Source: Diphasiastrum complanatum
Lineage: Eukaryota > Streptophyta > Lycopodiopsida > Lycopodiales > Lycopodiaceae
Direction: 5' to 3'
NCBI GenBank assembly: GCA_029204225.1
Contig: CM055101.1
Span: 58,205,579 to 58,269,578 of the forward strand
Length of the DNA stretch: 64,000 bases
Below the pieces are notes generated by a model. That model saw nothing but the letters and a program-made list of their open reading frames with translations, was not told the DNA's origin and made no database searches. Numbering within the stretch: position 1 is the stretch's first letter; the number at the start of each line of letters is the position of its first letter. Below, piece by piece: positions 25,261-32,480 of this stretch. The translations under genes and the position numbers were made by a program.

Positions 25261-25263
<3 letters not shown>
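7712..25263 (-). CDS. Saccharopine-dehydrogenase-like NAD(P)-binding oxidoreductase, plastid type (partial, 8 exons)
   Basis: Eight exons on the minus strand (25263-25043, 10408-10311, 10203-10109, 9899-9773, 9587-9540, 9246-9130, 8968-8884, 7835-7712) join into one open frame of 305 codons with GT..AG at every junction. The N-terminus looks like a transit peptide, followed by the Rossmann motif [10 protein letters not shown]. Then come [81 protein letters not shown] and [20 protein letters not shown]. This order is that of the plant plastid protein annotated as saccharopine dehydrogenase-like (Arabidopsis At1g50450 type, ~430 residues); its true substrate is not established here. The last ~120 residues are not in the window. 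Intron 1 is 14,634 bp and holds nested transposons. Confidence 0.9.
8884..8968 (-). CDS. oxidoreductase exon 7
   Basis: Acceptor TTTGTAG, donor GTGAGT. Encodes [20 protein letters not shown] then IGKRNVYLL. Phases match exons 6 and 8. Confidence 0.9.
9130..9246 (-). CDS. oxidoreductase exon 6
   Basis: Acceptor GATGTTCAG, donor GTAGTT. Encodes [20 protein letters not shown] then [19 protein letters not shown], the glycine-rich TAGxGGxGPTI signature of the family. Confidence 0.92.
9540..9587 (-). CDS. oxidoreductase exon 5
   Basis: A 48-nt exon with acceptor CTCGTCAG and donor GTTCAG, encoding [16 protein letters not shown]. Chosen because only this donor keeps frame with exon 6. Confidence 0.85.
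9773..9899 (-). CDS. oxidoreductase exon 4
   Basis: Acceptor CCGCACAG, donor GTAAGC. Encodes [20 protein letters not shown] followed by [20 protein letters not shown], a strongly conserved part of the NAD(P)-binding domain. Confidence 0.93.
10109..10203 (-). CDS. oxidoreductase exon 3
   Basis: Acceptor ACTAGCAG, donor GTCTAA. Encodes [20 protein letters not shown] then [18 protein letters not shown] is the family's cofactor-side loop. Confidence 0.92.
10311..10408 (-). CDS. oxidoreductase exon 2
   Basis: Acceptor GATGCTAG, donor GTGACT. Encodes [20 protein letters not shown] then [12 protein letters not shown], continuing the GRNR of exon 1 across the 14.6-kb intron. Confidence 0.9.
10409..10880. 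other. intron 1, 3' end, no element recognised
   Basis: Intronic sequence between the exon 2 acceptor and the first recognisable LINE-1 segment. Nothing further is identified. Confidence 0.5.
10890..11503 (+). pseudogene. LINE-1 ORF1-like protein, frameshifted
   Basis: Plus strand. A charged, probable coiled-coil segment ([20 protein letters not shown], then [20 protein letters not shown]) is followed in another frame by [20 protein letters not shown]. An open block at 11214-11501 follows ([40 protein letters not shown], ending [14 protein letters not shown]). The same protein occurs inside the copia LTR at 49388-49650. Coiled coil plus a small RNA-binding-type fold upstream of the endonuclease is the layout of L1-like ORF1. 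The frame is broken at least twice. The 5' end of the element is not delimited. Confidence 0.65.
11540..12307 (+). pseudogene. LINE-1 ORF2 endonuclease domain, interrupted by gypsy-2
   Basis: Apurinic-type endonuclease of an L1-like [35 protein letters not shown], the GGVAYLYRD block, LAGDFNART, and [20 protein letters not shown]. The conserved SDH motif continues only after the gypsy insertion (SDHSML at ~19613). There is a frameshift between the 11575-12138 and 12011-12300 frames. The gypsy-2 element was inserted exactly after GTATC at 12303-12307. Confidence 0.85.
12308..12659 (-). repeat. gypsy-2 3' LTR
   Basis: 352 bp, TG/CA ends. Compared with the 5' LTR it lacks about 117 bp and carries an extra ~18 bp (GGTGACGCGTGGCACC). 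Confidence 0.9.
12660..12670 (-). other. gypsy-2 polypurine tract
   Basis: Minus-strand run of ten G and an A directly before the 3' LTR start TGTTATG. Confidence 0.85.
12671..13500 (-). other. gypsy-2 3' untranslated region with microsatellites
   Basis: Non-coding stretch between the integrase end and PPT. It contains interrupted (CA)n at about 13057-13200 in blocks separated by TTTGTCAA, and (TC)n blocks at 13211-13324 separated by GG-containing breaks. Confidence 0.6.
13057..13324 (+). repeat. compound (CA)n-(TC)n microsatellite
   Basis: Five or so CA arrays alternate with TTTGTCAA/GTCAACAGT spacers, then TC arrays alternate with short G-rich breaks. The higher-order spacing suggests amplification of a unit made of repeat plus spacer. 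Confidence 0.85.
13500..14114 (-). pseudogene. gypsy-2 integrase C-terminus with GPF-type module
   Basis: [20 protein letters not shown] and [20 protein letters not shown] give the end of the catalytic core (ExxYNS; the catalytic Glu lies here). The [18 protein letters not shown] segment around 13690-13740 is a GPY/F-type module. Several stops interrupt it. I see no chromodomain after it. Confidence 0.8.
14133..14771 (-). pseudogene. gypsy-2 integrase zinc finger and catalytic core
   Basis: Contains [20 protein letters not shown] then [10 protein letters not shown] (H-C zinc-binding part), [34 protein letters not shown] and [20 protein letters not shown], giving the first two catalytic Asp residues (SMDF, SDRDSKF). 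The core follows the family in order and spacing. A stop falls just after HPETDG at the low-coordinate end. Confidence 0.88.
14623..15317 (-). pseudogene. gypsy-2 RNase H
   Basis: [20 protein letters not shown] then [40 protein letters not shown] and [20 protein letters not shown]; catalytic ETDAT, EKEL and TDHES are present. Another frame continues with [16 protein letters not shown], so one frameshift lies near 15000. Confidence 0.88.
15314..15855 (-). pseudogene. gypsy-2 RT, C-terminal half, frameshifted
   Basis: The minus strand around 15690-15840 reads through the FLDDIL form of the YxDD box, and [20 protein letters not shown] at 15480-15541 is the connection region. At least two frame changes separate it from the N-terminal half. 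Confidence 0.82.
15856..17466 (-). pseudogene. gypsy-2 gag C-terminus, protease and RT N-terminus
   Basis: A 536-codon open frame. The gag tail has [20 protein letters not shown], a CCHC knuckle whose last Cys is Tyr. The aspartic protease shows [16 protein letters not shown], with the usual D-T/S-G replaced by DDG. RT motifs follow: [20 protein letters not shown], then [20 protein letters not shown] and [15 protein letters not shown]. The frame is lost right after RT block C, so YxDD is encoded elsewhere. Length is typical for the gag-pol centre of a gypsy polyprotein. Confidence 0.9.
17467..17931 (-). pseudogene. gypsy-2 gag N-terminal part
   Basis: ATG at 17931-17929 (MDTPMDV), then [72 protein letters not shown] and [16 protein letters not shown]. 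This is a retrotransposon gag (RLWW-type) domain. A frameshift near 17470 separates it from the downstream frame starting with [19 protein letters not shown]. Confidence 0.88.
17932..19127 (-). other. gypsy-2 5' leader
   Basis: About 1.2 kb between PBS and gag without coding similarity. It contains C-runs (18470-18600) and matches the leader of gypsy-1 in layout. Confidence 0.7.
19128..19139 (-). other. gypsy-2 primer binding site
   Basis: Minus-strand TGGTATGAGAGC, two bases after the LTR end. It is a one-base variant of the initiator-Met-tRNA PBS. Confidence 0.82.
19142..19595 (-). repeat. gypsy-2 5' LTR
   Basis: 454 bp, TG/CA ends. Contains ~117 bp (about 19291-19407) absent from the 3' LTR. 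Confidence 0.9.
19601..20580 (+). pseudogene. LINE-1 ORF2 after gypsy-2: endonuclease end and RT start
   Basis: Continues the endonuclease with [14 protein letters not shown], then the linker, then RT onset [20 protein letters not shown] and [17 protein letters not shown] frameshift at ~20480 leads to [13 protein letters not shown]-type sequence (the FRxGxSTxD block). The copy then stops near 20580 without the catalytic RT core. Confidence 0.82.
20581..20829. other. unassigned A+T-rich sequence between LINE copies
   Basis: About 250 bp with no similarity seen. It may be an insertion or the joint between two LINE copies. Confidence 0.4.
20830..22870 (+). pseudogene. LINE-2 ORF2: endonuclease tail and reverse transcriptase
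   Basis: A separate copy of the same LINE type. It starts within the endonuclease ([20 protein letters not shown], then [17 protein letters not shown]). It passes through RT blocks ([13 protein letters not shown] region, [13 protein letters not shown] at ~21995-22035, [17 protein letters not shown] at ~22190-22235) to the C-terminal [20 protein letters not shown] and [19 protein letters not shown]. The YADD box reads YANY at ~22305, so the catalytic Asp pair is gone. Many stops. Interrupted after 22870. Confidence 0.82.
22871..23560. mobile_element. unidentified insertion splitting LINE-2
   Basis: LINE similarity stops near 22870 and resumes near 23565. The intervening ~690 bp have no coding similarity and include a 75-bp tandem duplication, so a solo LTR or other non-coding insertion is likely. 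I could not define TG/CA ends or a target duplication. Confidence 0.45.
23115..23264 (+). repeat. 75-bp tandem duplication with W-box/G-box palindromes
   Basis: Two copies starting at 23115 and 23190. Each begins with a TTGAC palindrome (GTTGACTAGTCAAC; TTGACCGGTCAA), followed by a CACGTG palindrome (GACACGTGTC) and TCACTGGGACACTTGGTC. About 80% identical. Confidence 0.85.
23561..24300 (+). pseudogene. LINE-2 3' part with zf-RVT region
   Basis: Corresponds to LINE-3 6900-6430. It reads [20 protein letters not shown]-type sequence, then in other frames a cysteine-rich region around 23990-24060 and [15 protein letters not shown] (LINE-3: VALMLREMVLLCQ). Frameshifts are frequent and no complete knuckle remains. 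Confidence 0.75.
24301..25042. other. intron 1, 5' end, no element recognised
   Basis: Sequence between the LINE-2 end and the exon 1 donor. Nothing further is identified. Confidence 0.5.
25043..25263 (-). CDS. oxidoreductase exon 1 (transit peptide and Rossmann start)
   Basis: Start ATG at 25263-25261 ([14 protein letters not shown]), chosen because it directly follows the GA repeat and gives a short basic, Cys/Ser-containing leader before [20 protein letters not shown] and [16 protein letters not shown]. Donor AG|GTGCTC. An upstream in-frame ATG at 25401 would place a long Arg-Glu repeat in the protein, which is unlikely. Confidence 0.85.

Positions 25264-25314
<51 letters not shown>
25264..25314 (-). 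repeat. (GA)25 in 5' UTR of the oxidoreductase gene
   Basis: A perfect CT tract on the plus strand, read as GA in the mRNA, ends immediately before the chosen start codon. GA-rich 5' UTRs are common in plants; any effect on expression is inference. Confidence 0.88.
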
Positions 25315-25316
<2 letters not shown>

Positions 25317-25970
25317 TTTCAAATAAGGCTGGCCAACGAATGTGCGACGATGATGAAAAAGAGGCTCTAAGCTGCGCCACATCTTCGAGGCAGCCCCTCA
25401 TATAAAAAGATCCCCACTTTGTTGAAGTAGCATGCTTTTGAGGCTACACTAAGGGCAAGTCATCCATTCCTTGGTTCATCGTCATGTCTAGAGACTAGAA
25501 CTCAAGCTTTGGCCTTTGATGACGTCGTGCACCTTGGAGCTAGGTGACAGTGGTCTTGATGTAGGGCATATGTGACAGTTTTCGATTGGTTGTGGCTGCC
25601 TTTAAAGGTTGGATGCCTTTGAAGGTAGGCCTTTGGATGCCTTCCTAGTTGGTACCGTGTGTTGTTATCACTTTGTCACTATTAATTTTGATCATAGCTT
25701 CATGTCTCCAGCGAAATTGCTTATCCCAAACATAAGACATAGTTGTGTTATATTATTGGTTATAAGCTTTTCAAGAGGTGTCCAAAAACTCAAAGAAAAA
25801 ACTCAATCATGGTAGCATTTGTGGTAGTAGTTGGGAAACTTTGAGAAGGATCAAATCTAGGAAGCAAGATATGGAATCATCAAGGAATGTGAGGAAATAA
25901 TTCAAGAAACTTGTGGTAGCCACTGCCCCAAAAGAGGAGCTAAGTGCGTGATTGAAACAAACCAAAAGAA
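25315..25970 (-). promoter_or_regulatory. upstream region of the oxidoreductase gene
   Basis: About 650 bp upstream of the GA tract without transposon similarity. It probably includes the promoter by position only. I cannot point to a single TATA box with confidence. Confidence 0.3.
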
Positions 25971-26103
25971 ATATGTGAAGAATCGAGATATGTAGGGAGG
26001 GGATCGCATATTCATAGTGGTAGATACATGACCAAGATATGTGAAGGATCTAGATATGTAGGGATGGAATCACATATTCATAGTGGTAGATAGCATGACC
26101 AAG
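25971..26103 (+). repeat. 66/67-bp tandem duplication
   Basis: Units 25971-26036 and 26037-26103 begin ATATGTGAAG and end GACCAAG, with a handful of differences. Confidence 0.88.
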
Positions 26104-26109
26104 ATATTT

Positions 26110-26700
26110 AATTTATCCCACAAAGACTATTGTTTCTCAGATCATGTATCGGTTTATGTAGAGTGCTTCCAAGCTACAATATGGATTGCTTCATAAGATA
26201 GTCAACAATATAAATGTCATACTTATGAGCACATTTTGGTGATAATTCTTTTCCTAGCTAGGCTTTAAGCTATCACATGGCCCTTCCTACCGTCCACAAA
26301 CGAATGGTCAATCTTTAAAGTTCTCTATAACAATATTCGAAGCACTTAGTTTTGATAAGTAGAAAAATTGAGGTAAATGGTTAAGCCTAGTCATAAAATG
26401 TTACAATACCGTATAGCATTTTATTTATAGGTATGAGTCTATGTGAAGTATTGGGCGGATACTTATGTTGACTAACCATATCCGCATTGGATAGGAAGAT
26501 CTAGACTCAAAGAATAAAAGAGGACATTGACGGGATGTAGAAAAAAGTACTTGTAGCCTTCCATGACAAGTGTTGACAAGTGTTGGAACTCAACACGAAA
26601 GCTACACAATGAGTTTTGATACACAAATCTAGCTCACAAACTCTATGGACCATTTTAGGTTTTGAGACGGGAAAATCAGCTTATGAATTGGAACCTCAAG
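26110..26700 (+). pseudogene. decayed gypsy integrase remnant
   Basis: Plus-strand pieces resembling integrase: KLSHGPSYRPQTNGQ at ~26270-26315 (typical HPQTDGQ box) and WLSLVIKCYNT further on. Stops are dense. The assignment rests mainly on the TNGQ box. Confidence 0.45.
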
Positions 26701-27015
26701 CATCAAGATAATTTTTCAATACATTTTATCTCTCCAATCTCAAGGAGCGCACAACATCAGTTGTACAAGTTACACTATACCTACCACTTATTAGGAAGCT
26801 AGTTGAATCGAATATACACTTGAGTGCAAGTCAGTGGTGACCCCAAAAAAACCTTCACAACACGATGATCATGGAGAGTTGAACCAAAGAGAATGAGGTA
26901 CACAACAAAGATGTCTTGTGGGCAACCAAAGTATTACTACTAGAGTTTCCATTTTTTTAACCCAACATAATGTAGAGAATAGTTAGCCCTCAATCCAAAG
27001 CTTGTCATAAAAAAG

Positions 27016-27650
27016 TGTTCGTGCGCAGCGAAATGAGATATTATGACTCTTTCCCTAAGTATGACTACGCCTATCAGAGACGAACAGGGCATTAGTGATA
27101 GAAATCACGGCCGTTCGGATTACGTAGCCAAACGCTAATTGAACACCAGAAAAATAACCTTTCACGAACATCTAGACAAATTATTTGTCGCGAATGATTC
27201 GCGAAGAGAGAGAAATAGCTCGACTGATAATTAGTCACGAATCATTTGCAAAGAGAGAGACTAATTACCAAATTGAACAACTGGAAAAGTCAGACATAAT
27301 GAAATCAAGCATAGTAATACTGACACAAATTTGAATGCAGAACAAAGAGCTGTTATCAGATTAAGTATATCAAATATACATGTCAATAATGCGGTAGAGC
27401 ACAAGACAATAGCGGATAAAACCGCATGCTCTACAAAGCTAATTCAATTTGTAAAGGAATGAAACCTTATTACTGACGATAAAGAATCAATGCACAAGGC
27501 ATCTACTTCGTCTATCTCTGATAAGCTTCCGATGCTAAATTTACACACACTTGATCTTCAATCTCTTAATCAACGATCAAGTTGAATACGCAAATGGTAT
27601 TCAATATATATACATATTGTTACAAGTGTGCAGATGAAGAAAGTACAAAG
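27016..27650 (+). repeat. LTR-like repeat, left copy
   Basis: Begins TGTTCGTGCGCAGCG and aligns over more than 600 bp with 33384-33990 in the same orientation (shared GACTACGCCTATCAG, GTCGCGAA and GACACAAATTTGAA blocks). Orientation is inferred from the TG start and the purine-rich sequence before the right copy. Confidence 0.6.
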
Positions 27651-27879
27651 TGGATGTGTTGTCTGTAGGAGATCGTGGGTGGCTGCAATCGTTGTCAAGT
27701 CTGTTAGCGCAGTTTCATGGGGCGAGTGTGAAGAGGCCGCGACGTCAGCCTTCGTTGAAATGAACGTTGGTGAAGATGCGAAAAATGCGACACTCTGTTG
27801 AAATGCCTTAGGATTTATTTACAGGGTGCCTTTTGCATTTTTGTAAGGCAGTGTTGCCTTTTTCGCCTATCACAAATCA

Positions 27880-28463
27880 CAATGTAGAAATCTAACATCT
27901 ACTACACATAGCATATGTAAACTCAATAAGATCTTGAGAAAATAGCATAAATATGATAATTTGTTGTTGTTGTACGTACAATGGTTGTACCACAACACCT
28001 TTCACACGTGTGAATCCAATACATAAGTCACAAAGGCATTCTACACACACAAACTCAAGACATGACCAAAACAATGCAAAAAAGGATATGGATATCCAAA
28101 GAGATCACTTCCATACGCATGAATGAGGGGAAAGAGAGAGAGATTATCTCTTCCCACGCTTGTACACTATATATAATAGGTCCTTGACCTATTTGGATGT
28201 GCTTGCCCAAGCTTATCAACATTTGGAAGGTTCTAGATCTATTTCAAACAATGGGCTAGATTCAATGCACCTAAACCAACCAATAACAATAGGTCTATAT
28301 ACGACCTTATCAACTTGCCTAACTTGTCAAAAATAGTAAATCAATTATTTTTTATGCCATATTGAGAATATAAAGTTTATCTCTAAGTTTAAAATGCATA
28401 TTGGCCAAATTTGCCATTTTAAACTAGACATGATAAATCTCAACTAGTTGACAATTTCTCACA
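27880..28463 (-). repeat. copia LTR fragment
   Basis: Minus-strand LTR starting TGTGAGAAATTGTC at 28463, preceded by a purine tract ATCATGGAGGTAG (28476-28464). It shares TTTCACACGTGTGAATCC and the ATTCTACACA block with the CopB LTRs. The low-coordinate end is not sharply defined. Confidence 0.65.
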
Positions 28464-28489
28464 CTACCTCCATGATTTGAGAAGTTTGC

Positions 28490-29560
28490 TCCTAAATTAT
28501 AGGAAAATTCACCAAAAGTTTGCTCCTAAGTGGGAAAGGATCTCCATGGATTTCATAGTGAACTTGCCTAAGAACCAAAGGGTTATACGCTATTTGAGTC
28601 ACAGTTGACCGGTTGAACAAAATGGTCCACTTTATTTCGACCAAAACAACCGTCAGAGCTCCAGAGTTAGCAAGATTGTTTATAAAAGGGTTATTTAAAT
28701 TATACGATCTTCCTTCTGTCATAGTCAGCGATCAGGACAATAAGTTTGATGGAAATTTTTGTAGAGCAGTATTCCATCACCTACATACCAAATTAAATAT
28801 GGGTACTACAAACCATCCACAGACGAACGGTCAAAAGAAAGAGTAAAGAAGATGCTGGAGGATATGATTCATGCATATGTCATCAAAAAGCAAACCAACT
28901 AGGAAGGGTATCTCCCTTTGTTGGAGTTTGCTTATAACAGTACCAAAACATTCAACAACGGGTACATCCCATTTATGTTGATGTATGATTTTCAGCCACG
29001 CCCATGCTCACCCACAGTTGTAGGGTTTAAGAATGAGAAATCCATAAAGTTTTTAGAGGACCTAAACCAAATGATAGAACATTCTAAGCATAGCATCAAA
29101 CAATCTCAGGATCATGCCGGACATGATGTAGATCCGCACATATGGGATGTGCAGTTCTCTCATGGTGAGAAAGTCTACTTGCGAATCCCAGTTGACTCTA
29201 AAACCCTCAAAATCGGAGTGCATGCTAAGTTGTCTCCTAGGCCGGAAACTAGGCGAAGTCTCCTACAAGCTAGAACTCCCACGCTATTTAGTAAGGCTTT
29301 TTCAGTTTTTCATTTAAGTCAGTCATGAAAGGCCTTAGCCAGATCAGATAATCTGGTAGGAGACAATGTTCTAGTTCTCCCATTGAATTCCCAGCAACTT
29401 TCACATGAGCCAGAGGAGATTCTTAGTAGTAGAGAGATGCAGACCCGTACTCTATACCAAGAATATCTAATCAAGTAAAAGGATCAGCCTATTGAGAATG
29501 CCACTTGGGAAAAGAGCAACGTTCTTCACAAGTTATTTCCAGATTTTGTCTTAGTGGACC
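28490..29560 (+). pseudogene. gypsy chromovirus integrase with chromodomain, broken
   Basis: Integrase core from MNKMVHFISTKTTVRAPELA through GLFKLYDLPSVIVSDQDNKF and TTNHPQTNGQ, then LLEFAYNSTKTFNNGYIPFM, the C-terminal VYLRIPVDSKTLKIGVHAKL and a KLSP module. At ~29404-29545 comes a chromodomain: EPEEILSSREMQTRTLYQEY, LIK, a stop in place of the usual Trp, then KDQPIENATWEKSNVL. RT and RNase H are missing. The chromodomain puts it in the chromovirus branch, unlike gypsy-2 where none is visible. Confidence 0.85.
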
Positions 29561-29925
29561 AAGTGGGCATGTTCAAGGCACACGCCCACCAGGGCAAGAC
29601 AGGGTGAGTAGCGTGCATTGGTACGAGCCTACAGTAGGTCAAAGACCCATGGGCCATACCACAGGCATACAGGGCCTAACACAACTCAGGGACCATGTCA
29701 GTAGGAGGTGTCCCCGTCGTGCACCAACATGCAGTTGGCCATGTCAGATCCACGAGGCCAACACTTGGCAGCATGCATGCTACCAGTGCTCACACTGGGC
29801 TAGGAGGGACTTATTCCATATAGGGAGTTGGCAAGGCTGGGTGGATTAGTTAGTGTTTGCCCTACTATGGTGTCTAGGTCTTTTACAAGTAGTGCTAGTG
29901 CCAGTGGAATGATAAAGCGAATAAG
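29561..29925 (+). other. probable 3' flank of the chromovirus fragment
   Basis: G+C-richer than the surroundings, with no similarity recognised; possibly 3' UTR or LTR of the preceding gypsy. No boundary found. Confidence 0.35.
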
Positions 29926-30550
29926 AAACTTATAATACATACTTGGCTTAGCTAATAATCTATTGTTGGTTGGGACAATGATTGAGCAACAATTCAAGAT
30001 TGAGTTTGATAGCAATAGATGCCTTTTCAAGGACATCAAAATTCACTACAATGTGATTGCTATAGGAGCTAGAGTTGACAGAAATCACCTCTACAAATTG
30101 AATGCAAGGTCTTTTGATCAAGCCATAGTAAGCACTATTGGTAGTCAAAGCGATCTTTGGCATCAATGATTTGGTCACATTAGTGCTCAAGTTTATAGAT
30201 TCTCAAGAGAAGTAATCTAGTTATTGGATTTCATGATATCTCATTTGAAGGTAAAATCTGTGAAGGTTGCATTTCGAAAAAAACAGCATAGAGAGAGATT
30301 TCTGAAAAGTGGAGCAAGGAAATCAAGTGGCATCCTCGGATCTTGTCCACAATGATCTACGTGTTTTGATAGAATTTATAGATTTTTGAAAAGATCGAGG
30401 GATCAAGAGATAGACTACGACACCTTATTCTCCAAAGCAAAATGGAGTTGTAGAACGAAAGAAGATGGCTATGTTGGAATTCATGCTCAAGCCCAATTCT
30501 ATTAGGTAATGAGCATCTTGGAAAACCATGTTTATACCTATCCTTAAAAA
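29926..30550 (+). pseudogene. copia GAG-preIN and integrase remnant
   Basis: Plus strand: MIEQQFKIEFDSNRCLFKDI, then SQSDLWHQ with a stop then FGHIS (the LWHxRxGH motif of GAG-preIN), a cysteine-containing ICEGC-like stretch near 30250, and out-of-frame SPKQNGVVERKKMAMLEFML (the PQQNGVVERKNRT box). It is a short, heavily decayed fragment with the middle deleted. Confidence 0.65.
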
Positions 30551-30621
30551 AAAATACAAACAAGAAAGAAGGCTCAAATTTTTTTTATAGCAAAAACTCG
30601 ACTCACATTTTCCAAAAGTTT

Positions 30622-30795
30622 CCGATATTGTATCGACTCGAAAAATCTGAGATTTTTTGATATCCAAAAGTCAGAATTGTCCGATACCATATCGACTAGA
30701 AAAATCCATAGTTTTCTGAGATCCAAAAATCAGAATTTCTCGATATGGGATTGACTCGAAAAAATCGTGATTTTCTGAGTCATTGTAATTTTTGA
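30622..30795 (+). repeat. 59-bp tandem repeat, three copies
   Basis: Units start at 30622, 30681 and 30740 with CGATAYYRTATCGACT-like openings, an AAAAATC core and an AAAARTCAGAA ending. Trailing TTTTGAGTC(A/T) echoes continue to ~30845. Confidence 0.8.
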
Positions 30796-30853
30796 GTCAG
30801 TGTATATTTTTTGAGTCTTTGTATATTCTCGAGTCTTTGTAAATTTTCGATAC

Positions 30854-31345
30854 TGTCAGGAATATGTCTTGCGTCGCGACGCTGACAGTCTAACTAGTCC
30901 TGTACATACATTCACTGTAAAATGACGGCTACCTACTGCAGGATGGATGTAGTCCATTAAGTAGATTAATGTCAGTTTTCAATATACTGATCATCTGACT
31001 TCCAATCATCAAGGAAGATCTGCATTGGAGTCAACGCACTGATCAGGTTATCATATTGCAAGCATTATGTTGTAAATAGTCAAGTTCAGTTTTTCAAGTT
31101 TCAAGTTATCATCAACAAACTCAACTGAAGCCATTTTTGCGCCTACTGATTTGCGCCAGCTTCAAGCTCTTGTACTCACATTTTTTATAATTATCAGAAT
31201 GCGATTTTTTGTCTACATTGTTGTTCTATTGCACATTTGGTATTCGATTTCATCTTGAATGCATTGGTAGTAACTGTTGCACTTCTGATCCATTAACCAC
31301 TCGCTTCACTTCCGCTGCATATCTCGATTTTTCTTATTTCCGACA
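30854..31345 (+). repeat. CopF 5' LTR
   Basis: 492 bp, TGTCAGG...CCGACA, directly followed by the PBS. No partner LTR is present in the window. Confidence 0.75.
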
Positions 31346-31357
31346 TGGTATCATAGC
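31346..31357 (+). other. CopF primer binding site
   Basis: TGGTATCATAGC directly after the LTR, a variant of the Met-tRNA site TGGTATCAGAGC. Confidence 0.82.
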
Positions 31358-31490
31358 AAATGGCTCAATAATCTGCATATACATTGCGGGTTATCAGTCT
31401 TGTTTTTGCCAAGACCTCATTTCAGCAAGTGCACAACCAACAGTTTTTCGATATCGTTGTTTTTATCAACGATCTCACTACAATACTAAA

Positions 31491-32480
31491 ATGGATCCAT
31501 CCTCTAGTTCTTCTCTCATTGACAAGCTTGATGGAGAGAACTACCATTTTTGGAAGTTCATTATGAGAGTCGTTCTACTAGCCAAAGTACTGTGGGACAT
31601 AGTTGATGGCACTGAAATCAAACTAGAGGCTGATGTAGCTAGCATCACCAAATGGAGGCAACGAGATGGTAAGGCATTTGTCTTAATTAATTTGAATGTC
31701 AAAGACTCCAAAATCAGTCATATCCGATCTACACATACTACTAAGAATGCTTGGGGCATCCTAGCTACTCTCTATGACATTAGAGATGTCACTTCTAAAC
31801 TTCATCTGAGGAAGAAATTCTTCACTTTGAGAATGTCTGATGCAGACACCATTTCCAACCATCTCAATACATTCAAAAACCTTATGGAGTAGATGACTGC
31901 AACTGGCTCACTCATAGAAGATTCTGATGCAGTGATGACTCTTTTATCGAATCTCCTTGAAGCCTATGAAACCTGGGTCATGGCCATTTCAACGCAACAA
32001 CATCTCACTCTATCTAGAGTCATTTCGATGCTATTACAAGAGGAGATCAAAAGAAATGCATCCTCCTTAGGCTCAAGATCTGATCCTTAATCTCTGTATA
32101 CAAAGAAAAATCAAAAGTTCAAATCAAAGAAATCCACAAAATCAGATTATTCTGATTGGAAGAGCAACATGCAGTCTGGATCGAATTTTGATTCTAGATC
32201 GAATTTTGGTTCAGGATCAAATTTTGGTTCAAGATCGAATTTTGATTCAGGATCAAATTATTTATCATTCCAGCCAATGTAGAAACTGTTCTGCAAATAC
32301 TGTAAGAGGACTATTCATCTCATCAAAGACTATAGAACACTCAATTACAACAATGGAAGAAAGAAACAGTCCCAACAACAAGCCAATGCTACCTCAACCA
32401 GTCACTTGATCCAGCAACAAGAGGAAGATAAAGTTTCCTTCATAACCAAGGTCAGAAATCTGCAGGATATCGATTCCTGG
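31491..32480 (+). pseudogene. CopF gag and zinc knuckle
   Basis: ATG at 31491: MDPSSSSSLIDKLDGENYHF then WKFIMRVVLLAKVLWDIVDG, the UBN2-type gag start (KLDGxNYxxWK). A stop at 31890 precedes MTATGSLIEDSDAVMTLLSN and LLEAYETWVMAI. A single knuckle-like CKYCKRTIHLIKDYR at ~32290 has lost its last Cys. Gag length is near normal. Confidence 0.85.
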
